Shown in pieces: positions 34,482 to 47,099 of a DNA stretch of 64,000 nt (positions are counted from its first letter, which is position 1; each line of letters begins with the position of its first letter). Made by a program: the position numbers and the translations under genes. Below the pieces are notes generated by a model. The model had not been told where the DNA came from and searched no databases. It saw only the letters and a program-made list of their open reading frames with translations. The stretch is from Datisca glomerata (lineage: Eukaryota; Streptophyta; Magnoliopsida; Cucurbitales; Datiscaceae): assembly GCA_003255025.1 (NCBI GenBank), contig QANY01008960.1, positions 496,868-560,867 on the forward strand. Reading direction: 5' to 3'.

Positions 34482-36192
34482 TTACCATGTAGATGTGTTA
34501 CTCATGCCCAGGCCATTACACGTAAGTATCATTCCCTTGAATCTGGCTAGATATTCCTGTTTTTCCGATAATATTAATAAGAAAAGAAGAAAAGAATTAG
34601 AGCAAATAAGTATAGTACCTAGTTTTATCCTTCCGAAAAACACTACCTAAGAAATGCAATTCCACATGATTGACTGTATAAAAAAAATCACCGTCAGACT
34701 TCTTACCCTCAAAGTATACTTGTGAATATCATATATTCCAGTTAAATCATAGTCCAACCTTTTAGCAGGATCACTTAGTACTGCAAAATAAATTTATGAT
34801 GAGAAAAGAAATTAGCAAACTCCCTACCAACATAGTCCTATACTACTCTGCATTGCATTAGATCACCAACATCCATTATACCCAAAAAAGAGGAAAGAAA
34901 ATCGAAGACCAAATTGTTTATGTATAGAATTATGTCATTTCAAGTTTGAATAAATGCCCATCCAGGCGCTATAATGGAGATATGGATGATCTCGAGCACT
35001 AACCTTTGTAAGCTTCATTTATCTCTTGGAATCTTGCAGTGACAGAAGCATCACCATTATGTTTGTCAGGATGCCACTTCTGCAAATAGCCACCAGAATC
35101 ATGAAAATTTCCTCAGTAAGTCACCAACTGCGAAGAAAGAATAAAATATTTACAGTCAAGAATTATAAAGAACAAGAAGGTTAGAAGTTTGAAAGAGGGC
35201 TCACTGACCAATGCAAGCTGTCGGTAGTTTAACTTGATCTTCTCATCAGTTGCATCATAATCAACCTCCAAAATTTTGTAGTAATCCTATAACCAAGAAG
35301 TCCAGTTAATGATCAATGTAACTAACAAAAGGTCTAGGTAAAACGTTAGACTCAGATCTCAACTTTATTCAAGATTGAAAAATAGAAAAGGAAGAAACAT
35401 GGACAGATGTTACAGCAAGATACATATCTAATAAGCAAACGTCTGATGCTAAAAGTGAACTGAGTCTAATCGATACCACTCTCTGTGCATTTGCAACTTA
35501 GAACTCAATATACAGATGCACTAGTATTTCTAAGGCAACCCAGATTCAACTCGTCATCTTCAAATTACTGACCATTTCTTCCATTCTATCAAGACAGACA
35601 CGAGAGTATCATTGCAAAGCTATAGAGAGACCATAGAAATGACAGATTCCACATCTATTTTTGAACATTTTGAGAAGAGAGGCTAAATCCACACATCCAC
35701 AAAAATATTGCTTTTAATATACTAAAGACCAGAATATATAACAAAACATCCTCTTCAAGATCCATAAAGGCCTTTGGCAAAAAAACCATAGCTGAACGGT
35801 AATTCTATTGAATGAAGCTAACACATCTAAATCAATAATCCTAGCTAATCTCTCGTAAGCTAAGCCAAAACAGAAAAACCCCAATAGAAGAAGGTGGAAA
35901 TTCATGCGTTTTAGTTGGTTAATTGATCAATACTAATGACACAGCAACACAAGTTCGCACCTCTTCAGATTCTTATCCATTTGTACTCGTTTATTAGCTA
36001 TCAAGCAGAAGAAATCCAGAAGAGAGAGAAGAAAAACACATCAACCCAATTACGATCTTTATCAAAATCGAGCGTAATCAAAGATAAGAATCCAACTTTC
36101 AACATGAAAAATAAAATTAAAATGAAGAAATGAAAGAGAAGGGGTGGAAGGTTTAAAACCTTAGGCGTGGTATTATCACTGCTCTCGTCCAT
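34482..36192 (-). CDS. Small J-domain (DnaJ-type) co-chaperone
   Basis: Five minus-strand exons (36192-36160, 35286-35209, 35079-35004, 34780-34707, 34556-34482) join in frame with GT..AG ends to give 111 aa. After [11 protein letters not shown] comes a full J-domain: [20 protein letters not shown] (helix I/II), [10 protein letters not shown] with the HPD tripeptide at residues 40-42 that stimulates Hsp70 ATPase, then [19 protein letters not shown] (helices III/IV). The protein ends with a short tail, [20 protein letters not shown]. There is no Gly/Phe or zinc region and no signal or membrane segment, so it is a stand-alone J-protein (type III/C), probably soluble and acting with a cytosolic or nuclear Hsp70. 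Intron 1 (about 870 bp) is the longest. Some open frames around 36192-36001 are exon 1 read into intron 1. Confidence 0.93.
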
Positions 36193-39100
36193 CTGCTATG
36201 AGAATCTCACTGAAGCGTTGTCCACATACTTCAATTAACAAAAGCGAAGACGAGCAGAGGCGGAAGAGATTATTGTTTAAGCGAAAAATGTTAGATTTTC
36301 CTGAAAATTGAACGAGAAAAGAAAAATCTGAGGGAGGCTGGGGCTTGTGTGGTGGAATTTTGATGGGAGGCGAGTGAAAGTAAATAACGGGAAAACGGGA
36401 AAACGATCTTACAGAAAATTCATTATTTCCTAATATTTTGTAATGCAAAGTGTGTTAAATTCTTGGATGTTTGTGATATTTCTGTTGTACTGCAGTGGAT
36501 AGAACAACCAGAATTAAAACATTAGTATTGCAAAACTAGAAATTACTGACTCCGTAATAAAACAGTACAGAAAAAGATTATAGACTGTAAATGAAAATAG
36601 CAACAAATAACGAAAACAGAATTAATAGAGGGTTGCCGGAGATAATGACCTGTAGACAAAATTCATCCTTCAAAATTTATTTAGAGACTACGACGATTAT
36701 TTCTAAAAGAATAGAACTACTGTAAACATAACAAAGTTATTTTTCAATCTCTACAGAACTCACAATATATATTTATTTCTCCCCTAACTATGAACACAAT
36801 ACCTCTGTCTCTCTGTAAAATTCGACTAACTCATTCCCTTATCTTGAAACAGTATATTAACTTGTCAGTTTTCCTCTCTAGGAAATTTCCCACCCGAAAT
36901 GTCAAGGTAATTCCACCTCCAGGGAACTACTTCTCTATGGGGCAGTAGTAATGAGTAGTTGAGAGATAGACTGTGTCGATTGCTTAAATGGCCATTAAGA
37001 GACATAATAAACATATGTCAAAAAGTTGGAGCTCATATTAGTCCACGTATATGCCATCTAAGTTCTCACCCTCACAAAAATGGGGTGCCCCTTGAGGCAA
37101 TGCCCCAAAGCTTGACATTGGGACTTCTAAACTACACTCTAAAAATTTGGCCAAAGATTGTCGGATTTTAGCTACTATAATTTATTTTTCATTCGCACAC
37201 CTAGTTCATTTAGCTTTTGTTCTAATGCTATAACAATTTCCACCGACAAATTTGAATACTCTTAAATATCTCAATAAAAATTTTGGGGATTTAATAAGTT
37301 GTCTCATATATGATTCAAAAAGTTTTTTTTAACTCTGTAACTTTTGGGAAAGACTTCTAGAAATCATTACTCCGATTATTAAAATAAGAAACTTATATCT
37401 TTGGTTCATCATTTCCCACAAACTCAAACGTAAAATTATCTTATTGCTCTTGTCTACCTCATACCTGAGGTGTGCAAAAACTAACACACCAATCAAATCA
37501 AACAAGATCAAAACTGATCAGTTTGGTCAGTTTTTTAGCCAATTATATCTGGTTGGATCTTGGATTACTTTTGGTTCGGTCTAATCAACCAGATTGACCG
37601 TTTATCCTTCCCCTAGATATATTATATTTAATTTAGCACATTTCTCTCCCTTTTCATTTCTTAATTTTCTCTCATTTCACCTTTCTCTCATATCTCTTTA
37701 ATGTTTAGTTTACTTATTGAGGTTTAAATTGTGAGTTTTTATTGGAATGTATGAAAAACTTAAAATTTCTTGAAATATGTGTGATTAAAATCATTGATAG
37801 ACTTCCTGAAAAATTTTAAAAATATCTTGGTGGAATGTAAAACCCGACCGAATCGACCAATTATTTTAGAGTCCAGTTAGTTCAGTTTATATGCACATAA
37901 CTTATCTGTTCGAGCTTCAATATGGGAAGACCATGAATTTTAGTTCGTTCTAGATTTAATTCTAAAATCCAAACTGAGCTGACCATACACACCCCTACTC
38001 ACTCCCAGACTGACCCACCAAATGGTTTAAAGAATTTTGTTATTACTGCTTGAACCATTAAAATAATTGTTTACGCATTTCAATAGTCAAAACCCAAGTG
38101 AGAAAAATAATGTCATCCCTTTAAGTAATTATTATTTTTTCAGTAAGCAACCCCGTCAGAAATGATAATTCGAACAATATGACTTTTTATAACCTTTTAA
38201 CCATTCAAGTAAGTAATTAAGTTTTCTAATAGTCAAATCTGTCAGAAATAGTGGACCATGAATGTAAAATTTCTTATTTTAGAAAATTGGGTGTAGATTT
38301 TCCAAAAATCATTAGGTATATTTTAGCAAATTAGACAATTACGAATGAGTTCTCATAACATAGTAAATTGTGTAGAGTGAAATAGTTCAATATCCAAAGA
38401 TATTTTTTAAGGGGAGAATGGCAAGAATGCTCCTAAAAAAATAAAGTCTATGAGCAAAAACTACCCATCGATTTAACAGTATGTAAAATGACTAACTTCT
38501 ATTAAATAATTTAATTTAAAACACGCTATACCCAAAAACTTTACTTTTATTTTTTTGTGTCGTCTTCTCTCTCTCTCCCCCTCCCTCCCTCCCTCCCTCT
38601 CTCTCTCTATATATATATATATCTCATTTCAGATCGATAAATGTACACATCTCAGATGTCTCTCTCACATCTCAGATCAATGAACTCACTGTGAGAGCAA
38701 CACCGACAACAACAACCACTGATAGCAACCCCGATGACATCCATCAAGACCACGATAGTTGTGCCTCCGTCTGCAACCACCGAGAGCTTCATCTTCTAAA
38801 ACAACAGCGACATCGACCTCGATCGTCGCCTTCTGCAACCATTAAGCCCGTGACCGTGTGCTTCACTTGCAACCACAGAGATTGGACGCCAAACCTCGCT
38901 GTAAGCCTTCAACGAAAGTCACCGATCTGAAATGAGAGAGAGAGAGAGGAGAAAGGGAGAACTCTATCTATGTTTCTTTTTTTTGTGAAAAAAATAATAA
39001 TGGAATGGGAGATAGTCACACATCTTGCTCGTTCAATTGCATCTATCTCATCAATGGATAAACATATAGTTTACTTCTCGTTAACAAATTCTTTACTTAC

Positions 39101-39279
39101 TGTATGATATGCTACACTCTAATGTAACATATTTTTTACCACTTCTATCTTTGTTGGGCGTTGGCCAATAGATAGATGTCATCTTCAATTTTACAGTCAA
39201 TCATCTTTGTAGATGAGCATAAAAAATAAATTGGAACTATATGTTTGCCTATTAATGAAGTAAATGGTCTGTTAATGAT
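36193..39279. other. Upstream region of the J-domain gene and intergenic DNA
   Basis: The first 200-300 bases should contain the leader and promoter of the J-domain gene. The rest is AT-rich. A mixed CT/CCCT and TA microsatellite lies at 38563-38622, and an open frame follows at 38691-38930 (Thr/His-rich, GC-richer, no recognised domain, probably chance). GA repeats lie at 38936-38950. Confidence 0.45.
38563..38622 (+). repeat. Compound microsatellite (CT)n (CCCT)n (CT)n (TA)n
   Basis: Consecutive CT, CCCT, CT and TA runs are read directly in this interval. Confidence 0.9.
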
Positions 39280-40504
39280 TGTTACAATTTTTCTATAGTG
39301 CAAGTGTACACTATCGTCGTCAAGTAATAAACTTCTATAATAATAGAGTATCGTCCATAAGATTGATTGATATTTAATATTAAATTAACTAGATCTTAAT
39401 TCTAGTTGAAAATGAAGAATAATTAAGAGTTTTAATTAAACTAAAACGATAACGATTTGATAAAGATAAATAATTCAAATTTGAATAGATAAAAGATCTA
39501 GGGATTCCGATTTTACCAAACTAAACATGCTCAAAATTCTAAAACTCAATCAATCAATATTTATCAAATTATTGATAGTCAATTTCTCTAAAATAATTAT
39601 CAATCTTTCTCAAACATCGATAACAATAAATCAAAAATGCTAATCCCACATCTCTGTCAAGATTAAATAAATTAAAGTTCATTAAGCCCAAGAAATTATA
39701 ATTGCTACACTAGATCCTAATTATCTCTAACTTATGAAATTCTAATGGTGTTATAAACAAAGAGTAAATTGACCAGATGATCACAAACATAAGAACGGAT
39801 TATAAACTCAATAATATTGAATAAACATCGATTGCATTGAAAATAAAATTTTATGAACAATGATGGTTTGATTACGTCGTAGCCCTAGATAAGAAATATA
39901 GAACATATTAGAATAAGAAAACATCCTAATAATATTCATGAACATAGAGAAAAAGAGAAGAAAAAATTAGATTTGATGATGAATTGAAGTTGAGATCCGT
40001 CTCCCGATTAGCTCCGTCTTTGTTTCCTCCCCCAAAACTTTCTCCTCTGCCTCTCACGTCCAAAGATCCTCAAAAAGACCTAAAATATATTATTTATACA
40101 CTGGGGTTCGATAAGGATATAATAGAAGAAAAAACATGGAAAATGTCATCACGCCAGCGTCGCGACGCTGGAAGCTAGCGTCACGGCGCTGGGTTACTGC
40201 CTAACTAGCTAGCGCCCAGCGCTGGGGCGCTGGCATGATGCCAACGCTGGGAAGCTGGCAGCTGCTTGCACCCAGCATCGTGACGTCCTGCCGCGATGCT
40301 GGTCCTTCTGCCCAGGTCCATCATTTTCTCGATTTCTTCACATTTTTTCCTTCCAAGTCTTTTAAAATCGACCCAAATGCACAAGAATATTTTACCTACA
40401 AAAATAAAAATAAAACAAAAATAAAAATAAATCAAACAATAACTTTAAAAAAATAATAAAATTTAAGTTAAGATTAATTAAAATATAAGTGTGAAACACA
40501 CTCA
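39280..40504 (-). mobile_element. Solo LTR of an Athila-type gypsy element
   Basis: The segment is the reverse complement of the 5' LTR at 61163-62385. On the minus strand it starts TGAGTGTGTTTCACACT (40504) and ends AAAATTGTAACA (39280), about 1225 bp. The shared order is the GC-rich palindromic block, TATAAATA near 40095, GACGGATCTCAACTTCA and the long AT-rich 3' part. No internal domains flank it on either side, so it is a solo LTR left by LTR-LTR recombination. ATGAT precedes the left end and recurs three bases beyond the right end, so a clean target duplication is not certain. Confidence 0.85.
40154..40171. repeat. Perfect 18-bp palindrome in the Athila-type LTR
   Basis: CCAGCGTCGCGACGCTGG reads the same on both strands. 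It belongs to a cluster of imperfect GCGTCGYGACGCTGG copies (40150-40310), and a related cluster lies in the other LTR at 61365-61475. It could form a cruciform or hairpin, and it is dense in CpG. Confidence 0.9.
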
Positions 40505-41822
40505 TAAATGATAAACAATATGTTTACCTATTTCATATTGCGAAAAATAACTTGTAAATTAAGCCAAGAATGAAAAGAAATTTTCAATTATTTTTGCAAA
40601 TTTATTGTAGATTGGATAATTTTTTTAAAATCAAGTTGAAGAAATTTAAGTAGAATTTGAAAAAATACTACAAATAAACATAAGAAAAAGCAAAAACGAT
40701 TCGAAGTTACTATCGTTAATTACAAAATAAGTGAAAGGGTAAAATAGTATGTCCGTAACTAACTTAAAACTTTCTAAACTTAAAAATTATTATTTTTTCA
40801 TTGATACATATAGAATATCATTCTTACATATAAACTAATAAAACATGTCATATACTATAATTTCTGTTTTTAAGTGATATTTGAGTTTAAAATTAGTGTA
40901 GTTTTTAAAAAAGGTTTAGTATTGAAAAAAGCTTGGTAGCGTTTTTTTGGCCTTTCTAAAATTTTTTGAGAATAGATAAACCCAACCAAATCAATAAAAA
41001 AATGAGAAACCTCTATAAGAGTTTTTTGTCATTGACAAATTCGTAGTACACTAATTATTAGGGATGAAGCGATACTTAGTTATTGTATAATTATTGTTGG
41101 ACAAGAAAGAGTTTCAATTTTTTTCCAGCAGCCATCATTTTTAGATAGAATAATACGAATGATATATGAAAATCATTTATATGATATTACAATAATCAAC
41201 ACCGTTATAAATACATTATTTTATATAGGAGACAACCAGGGTGGGAAACCACAACCCATAATATCTTTGTTTTCTTAAACGTGAAATATAATGTTAGTGT
41301 CGGGAAAAAAATTTTGAATTTGAAGACAACACAAAATAGCAAAACAACCTCGAAATCATAAGGTTGTCTACAATCATTTGAAATCATTCCATTTAAGTAT
41401 TTGTCAAAAAATTATTAAATATTCTTCTTAGTAATTAAAAAAAAATTGTACATGGCGCTTTAAATTTGATATCAGAAATTTTGAATGCTTCGAAATACCC
41501 ATTGTCCGATAAAATAGCGGGTGGGGGTGAAGACGGTTTACATACAATCCAACACAAAATGAGATTTCTTATTACTTATTAGTTAATAGAAGATTTTTTT
41601 TTACTTTAGACCTTCCTTAAACTTTTTATTCACATATCCTGATATAGATCAAAATCATTATGGAGATCAGAATTTATTGGAAGAGATTTTTGGGCATATA
41701 AAGACAATTTATCCCGGTCCAAAAAACACAATCAATCAACATACATAAATCCTCAGATTTGCAAAATAAAGCAAATTTCAATTAATCTATATCTTCATTA
41801 TCGGAAGCTTAGGTCAAAGAAT
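40505..41822. other. AT-rich spacer, nothing recognised
   Basis: No ORF or repeat of note is seen. A short minus-strand open frame at 41387-41205 has no recognisable family. Confidence 0.5.
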
Positions 41823-42175
41823 AGCTCAAAGATCATAACATGCAAAGGTAATTAAGTATATATGTTCATCAGTTTCATTTGTTTTTTTTTCTTTTCTTAA
41901 GACTTAATTCTTAGCATAAAGATGAAGATGAACTTCTTTAGTTAGCATAAGAAAATGGGTGAATTGAAATGTTTATTTGTCAACTAATATATGAATGTCT
42001 ATATCTTGTATATGAATATATGTGAAAATTTGCTGTGGTTTGTTGGGGAAAGGATGAGGAAGTGAAGGTGTAAGAAATACAAGTAGAGCCACCTCAATCA
42101 TCAGAAGTTTGTGTTAAGATGCTCTATGCTAGTTTATGTCATACAGACATCATATGTATTAAAAGATATCCAGTA
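41823..42175 (+). pseudogene. Alcohol-dehydrogenase-like gene fragment (first two exons)
   Basis: Exon 1 remnant (41823-41847) reads SSKIITCK before a donor, G/GTAATT. Exon 2 remnant (42033-42175) reads VVCWGKDEEVKV, a stop (42071-42073), then [20 protein letters not shown] and LCHTDII. This matches the N-terminal region of plant zinc-dependent alcohol dehydrogenase-like enzymes, including the zinc-ligand Cys in LCHTD. The acceptor AG before exon 2 is lost (TTTGCTG), there is an in-frame stop, and the remaining exons are absent, so it is a decayed fragment. The conserved intron shows it arose from genomic DNA, not a retrocopy. Confidence 0.65.
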
Positions 42176-43058
42176 ATATGTATTTAAATATTACATCCCA
42201 AACTCTTCTACTATATATATAATATGTATATATGTGCGTAATATGCATACATATATCGATATCTGTTATATAATCTGAATATTATTTATCATACTCAACT
42301 TATATTTCCTCGTGTGCTGGGACACGCCAAGTCTTTTTTTTTGCTGTTGATGTTTTATTTTGGATAAAATATGATTTATACACTCAAAGTTTCCATCCTT
42401 AAATCCTTTGTTGGTCCCTAAAATTTCATTTTGTAAATTTAGTCCTTAAAGTTTCAAATGATCACTGTCAATTTCGATTCATAAGTCAACTGCTATTAAC
42501 TCACTTAATTAGATCACGTGACCCGCATATAACATAACTTAGAAACCTGCTGTACGAAGTAAATAAGTAAAAAGTTAAAAATGTTGAATTGCAAGTAATT
42601 TAACCACGTCGTTTTACTTGCATAAAGTGGGTGTCCTATAGTAAAGAATAAACCCTCATCTCGACCGTCTCTATCATAGTTTTTTTAAGATCAAATGGTG
42701 CCATTTTAGTCGTTTTATTAAAAAACTCTCCATGTAAGAATTTGGTGAATTTAATGACGCTTGACAAATTAGGCTCATATAGACGGTGATTTGAAACTTT
42801 ATGGACCAAATTGGTGATAAGAAAACTTAATTAGAAGCCAAATGGCAACTAATGCAAACCTTGTGGGTCTAAATTGTATATTATTTTTTTATTTTCTGAC
42901 AAGATACAAACTACCGTTCAAAGGTAGAGTGTGTTGCTCAAACTCAAAACTACAAGAGCTATGAATCTAGAGATTTAAAAGCTTCGTTTATGCAAACTAA
43001 ATTAGTAAATCTAAAGAAGAGCTCTCTTCATTAGCATTATTATTTCAGAAATTGTGGA
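42176..43058. other. AT-rich spacer
   Basis: No coding sequence or repeat is recognised beyond TA-rich stretches near 42210-42260. Confidence 0.5.
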
Positions 43059-43700
43059 TGTAAAGAAATTTTTCCTCCACACCAATAGAGTTTTATTAAT
43101 AATCAATGAAAAATGACGAAAGGATTAGAGAGTGAGAGAGAGAGAGCGAGCGAGTACTCAACGCACTGAGTACTTTTTTGAGTTGTATTGAATTGGATTG
43201 ATCAACTCATTTATTACACAAGCCCTTGTATAGGCACATGGTGTAAATAGAATAACAACTTTGACAATAAAATAGTAAAGGAGGGGAATGATCACCCTTT
43301 CTCCTATAGGAGGGGAATGATCACCCACTCCCCTATATTTTCGGAGGTTTTATTACACCTATAGGATCTCACCCATACTCGTGGGATCTCTTGTCAGGTG
43401 TGAGACTCTTCACTCCATCCATTAATTTCAACTGTCTCATCCCCTAATCTTTTAACCGCCGAATCAATCGTAACTACGTGATCTTTTCTCGTAACTCAAA
43501 TCTCCTTCTTCCTGTTACCGCGCGGGGAGATCTCCTCAGTGCTTCTCGGTTGATCCTTTCCGTCCATGTGGCGTAGTGCAGGTTTTCTGCCAATTCATTT
43601 GCCTCCATTACATTCAACGAATTTCAATTCGTTGAACTGTAATGAGTGCACTCTGTTCGTGTCCTGATAGGGGATTGGTAGCTTCGTCCTTTTTCATCTT
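43059..43700 (-). mobile_element. LTR of Tat-lineage gypsy copy 1
   Basis: The segment begins (plus strand) TGTAAAGAAATTTTTCC and parallels 60674-61162 in the same orientation. Shared blocks include CCACACCAATAGA, a GAGAGAGAG tract, GGAGGGGAATGATCACCC, CCTATATTTT.GGAGG, AGGATC.CACCCATACT and GTCCATGTGGC. It lies beside the antisense ORF of copy 1, which is the 3' side of a minus-strand element. The outer end is not defined; 43700 is approximate. Confidence 0.75.
43608..43642. repeat. Inverted repeat (hairpin) in the Tat LTR
   Basis: TTCAACGAATT, a 2-base loop TC, then AATTCGTTGAA make an 11-bp perfect stem (43613-43636), extended on each side by TTACA/TGTAA with one offset base. Confidence 0.8.
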
Positions 43701-44259
43701 TTTACTCCTACAAATATTAATAACGCGCGTAAAAAAGTACATTCAATTATAAAAACATATACCATCATTTCCTTGTCTGACGTATTTTTTTGGGAATGTC
43801 ATTTGGTCACTGGTCCGTTGTTCCTCCTTCCCGTACTCAGTTCTCGGTGCAAATCATGCATTTCAGAACACGCTCTTAGTTATTACATGTGTCGCTTCAC
43901 CTTCCCGTTCTCGGTTGGTGTGAGTTTTCAAGACACGCCTCCTTCTCTTTTCAACTGTCATTTCATCATTTGCCTGTTGCAAATGATGACTGACATTGTC
44001 ATTTCAAACATCCCGTCCCTATGCGCCTGCTACACTCCACTCCATTTTTTCAAAATTGATTGCGTTTTGCTTTTCTTTCAAGTCCCTAATTTGAATTTCA
44101 TTCCTTTTTCGCGTCCGTAGAGTCTTTTTAAAGTCTTTGTCTTCCTCATTCCTGTTCTACGCATACTCTGTTCCTTGTTATTCCAAATTCTTTTCCTCCA
44201 TTTTTGCTCATTTTCTGTTTCTTTCTTCTTCTTGGGAGTTTCTTCATCAATTATGGGGG

Positions 44260-46305
44260 AGAGAGTTTAAGGTCACTGTTCCACTTAGTTATGAAGCGAG
44301 ACGAGTTCAACCGCTTTATAGACCGTTATAAAGACGCCTTCCCTCGGATGTCGTTTATGATTTTGGGGACGGGATACCCAAGTGTTTTCCCTGCAATCCT
44401 CTATATGAAATCACCTTAGCCCCCATGTATAAAACTTTAGGATTAAAACTCCCATTCTCCCCTCCCTTTCGAGAATTTATAGGTACTTTCTACCTTGCCC
44501 TTTCACAATACACCCCTAACACATACATAATTCTTTTAGGGATAGAAGTCTTAAACAAGAGGCATAACCTCAACATAGGTGTAGAAGAAAATCATTTCGT
44601 GTATATTATTAAGAAGTGCGACAAGTCTTACTAGTACGCTCCTCGTGCTAGTGAGAAACGGGGAGGTTTGGTCACTGATCTCTCAAGGGGAGATAAAGGC
44701 TGGGAAGACGGGGCCCTCCTGATTGGAGGGAACTGGGGCGGTGATGGCCGCTGGATTGACCCTAGGACCTGAGAATCTTTCAGTAAGTAGCCGGAGCTCG
44801 GGTCTCTCTTTTCCCCTTCTCTTTTCTCTTTTCTCTTTTCCTTTTTTAAATGATACTGACTCGTTCCTCCATTTGTGCAGATAAAAATTTAAATAAAAGG
44901 TTTTTCATCCTCAAAGATGTAGCCGCACAACTCTCTACTGCCTATAACTGCCCAAAACGGGACTAGAGAGCTCTACTCGATCCAAAGAGGTAGATCAACG
45001 TTGCCTAAGCCCCATTCTTGTAGCAGAAACTACTACTCCTTCCCCGTTCCTTCTTTCCGCCACGTCGTGGTTTCTAGTTCTTCTGGGTCTTCCAAGTCTG
45101 AGCAGAGGAAGAGGAAGAAGATGAAGAGGAGAGAGAACGGGAAGTAGAGTGGAAAGAAGCTGAAAATCAAGACGCGTTATTTCGCTTTGCTCATGAGCAC
45201 TTGGAGATGTCGAAGTGTCTTTAGAGCAACTTATGTTGGCGGGGAGAGGAACATCTACCCAAGAAAGGAGCCCACTAAAGCCTCTGGTAACGTCCCCGAT
45301 GCCGCTGTACAACTAACTCCTGCTCTCGTTCCTACTACTGTTCCACCCCCTACTTCAACTGATCCTCCTGCCCCCGCAGCCGAGGACACTTCAGCACGGG
45401 AATAAGTTTCTCCTGCTTCTCCCCCATCCACTCAGAGGCCAGATCCTTCGTCTGCTGGTTCTCAGAGGATGCCCTAGGAGACTGATGTCTAGAGATGGCG
45501 TCGGTATACGACGGCTCTGCCCATTCTTGCTTCCGTGAGCTTCTTGAAGGATCCCTGTTCTTCGCCTACTGTCGTGAAGGGGATCAAGTCTGATGTGGAC
45601 ATGACTACCCTTCGTCATATGTTCGTTAACGATGAGATCATCGGCCTTAGTCACATAGTCTGATGCATGTAACTTTTTACTTTATTTAATTTCATCTCTT
45701 TGCTCTTTCTTTTAATCTTTTCCATTTACTAACACTTGGAGGGATTTTACAGGCTATGACCTATCACGACGAATTTAGGAGGACATCTGCTCTATGGAGC
45801 TCGAGATGGTAGGCTTTAGGAAGAAGATGCAGGAGATCAACAAGTCTCACGATGTCATTCTCACTTAATGGGATCATATGAGGAAGGTTGAGGATGAGTT
45901 CCAAGGGGTCATCACCTGTCTCACTGAAGAGTTTGACGTCGTTGCTGTTGAGTGGGCGAGTTTGGAGGAGTCTCTGCGGGAGTCAGAGAGGATTGCTGAG
46001 ATCAACATGGAGAACTTTAATGTTGTCAAGGGAAGCTCGCCGAGGCAGAAGAGAAGTTTCCGTTTGCCGAGGTAGTTTTGGCTAAGGCTAGTGAGTGGAA
46101 AATCGAATTTGAGGTTGAGTACCAGACCATTGTTGATTAGGCTGAGGGTCTGGCTCATTGTGTTGGTTACCGTGACGTAAAATTCGACAAGGCTCCCCGC
46201 ATGCCTCTTGCTGACCTTCCCGATGAGAATGTCAAACCTAAATCGAACATTCCTGTTCCTGCTTTTGACCCTCCTGCGGAGGCCACTCCTAAATAGGAGT
46301 CTTAG
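44260..46305 (+). pseudogene. Antisense ORF of Tat-lineage gypsy copy 1 (putative gypsy-type transposon protein, coiled coil)
   Basis: This plus-strand ORF lies between integrase and LTR of a minus-strand element, the position of the extra antisense ORF known from Tat-lineage gypsy elements. Its N-terminal part (LGLKLPFSPPFREFIG, then TPNTYIILLGIEVLNKRHNL, 44440-44580) resembles the putative gypsy-type transposon domain. The C-terminal part (45890-46300) is a Glu/Lys-rich coiled coil. Two introns fit: 44783-44880 (CA/GTAAGT, pyrimidine tract, GTGCAG) and 45669-45752 (GTAACT..TTACAG). Stops and frameshifts (for example near 44640 and 45130) break it. The molecular role of this protein family is unknown. 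Confidence 0.7.
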
Positions 46306-46799
46306 TTTAATTTTCTTGCATTTTTCTTTTCCATGTACTTTTCCCTTTCCTGTAGTTTTACTTTTCAGCAGATTTCCTTGTATTTTTCTAAAGTTCATGA
46401 GAAGATCTTTCCCGTTTCACTATTTCTTTTATTAGCTTCCATTTTTTCAATAATCAAACGATTTTATGCTTTTACTTTCTTCTGTCCTTTTCTCAAACAC
46501 TTGGTAAAACTTTAGAGAAATATATTGGAAGAGAGTTCAATTTCACAAACACTTAATAGAAATTCTCTTATTTCTATAGCTACATGTTTTACCCGAATTC
46601 GTTCAGTGTTTTTAAGTCTACTTAAAAAGTATAGTTTGCTTTGGTTGATTGAGCCACCCATAGGAAACGGGCTTGTTCCTGTTTGATCGAGCCACCCATT
46701 TTCGTAGCTTTTCAGTTTTACCTAGTTCATTTACCATTCTGTTTGTTCCTCTTTTTTCGCCCGTCTTTAGAAGATGTTTTTCCTTTTTAGAGCAGGATT
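46306..46799. other. Tat copy 1 spacer between antisense ORF and tandem array
   Basis: This non-coding, AT-rich segment parallels 55894-56282 in copy 2. It has no ORF of note. Confidence 0.5.
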
Positions 46800-47065
46800 T
46801 ATGAAATTCCCCTCCCAATGACCTTTATATCCTTATTTCCTTCTGAGAGTATGACTTATGAATTGTCCATTCCAAGGACTTTATGCCATTATTTTCTTCC
46901 GAGAGTAGGACTTATGAACTGCCCCCAAGGACTTTATGCTCTTATTTCCTTATGAGAGTATGACTTATGAACTGTCCCTCCCAATGACTTTATACCCGTA
47001 TTATCTTCTGAGAGTAGGACTTACAAACTGTCCCTACCAAGGACTTTATGCCCCTATTTTTGTTG
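46800..47065 (+). repeat. 56-bp tandem array of Tat copy 1
   Basis: GAGAGTATGACTTATGAACT-type units start at about 46845, 46901, 46954 and 47010, with AAGGACTTTATGCCCTTATT between them. The same array is in copy 2 (56283-56560), so it belongs to the element. Confidence 0.87.
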
Positions 47066-47099
47066 TAGTTTTTAGCATAAATGAGAGAGTTACACCAAG

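Noticed and set aside
38691..38930. 79-codon Thr/His-rich ORF after a microsatellite
   Set aside because: No domain, and the composition may reflect local GC-richer sequence; evidence is insufficient for a gene.
45874..46398. 174-codon minus-strand ORF in Tat copy 1
   Set aside because: It is the reverse shadow of the antisense-ORF coiled coil and has no homologous open frame in copy 2.
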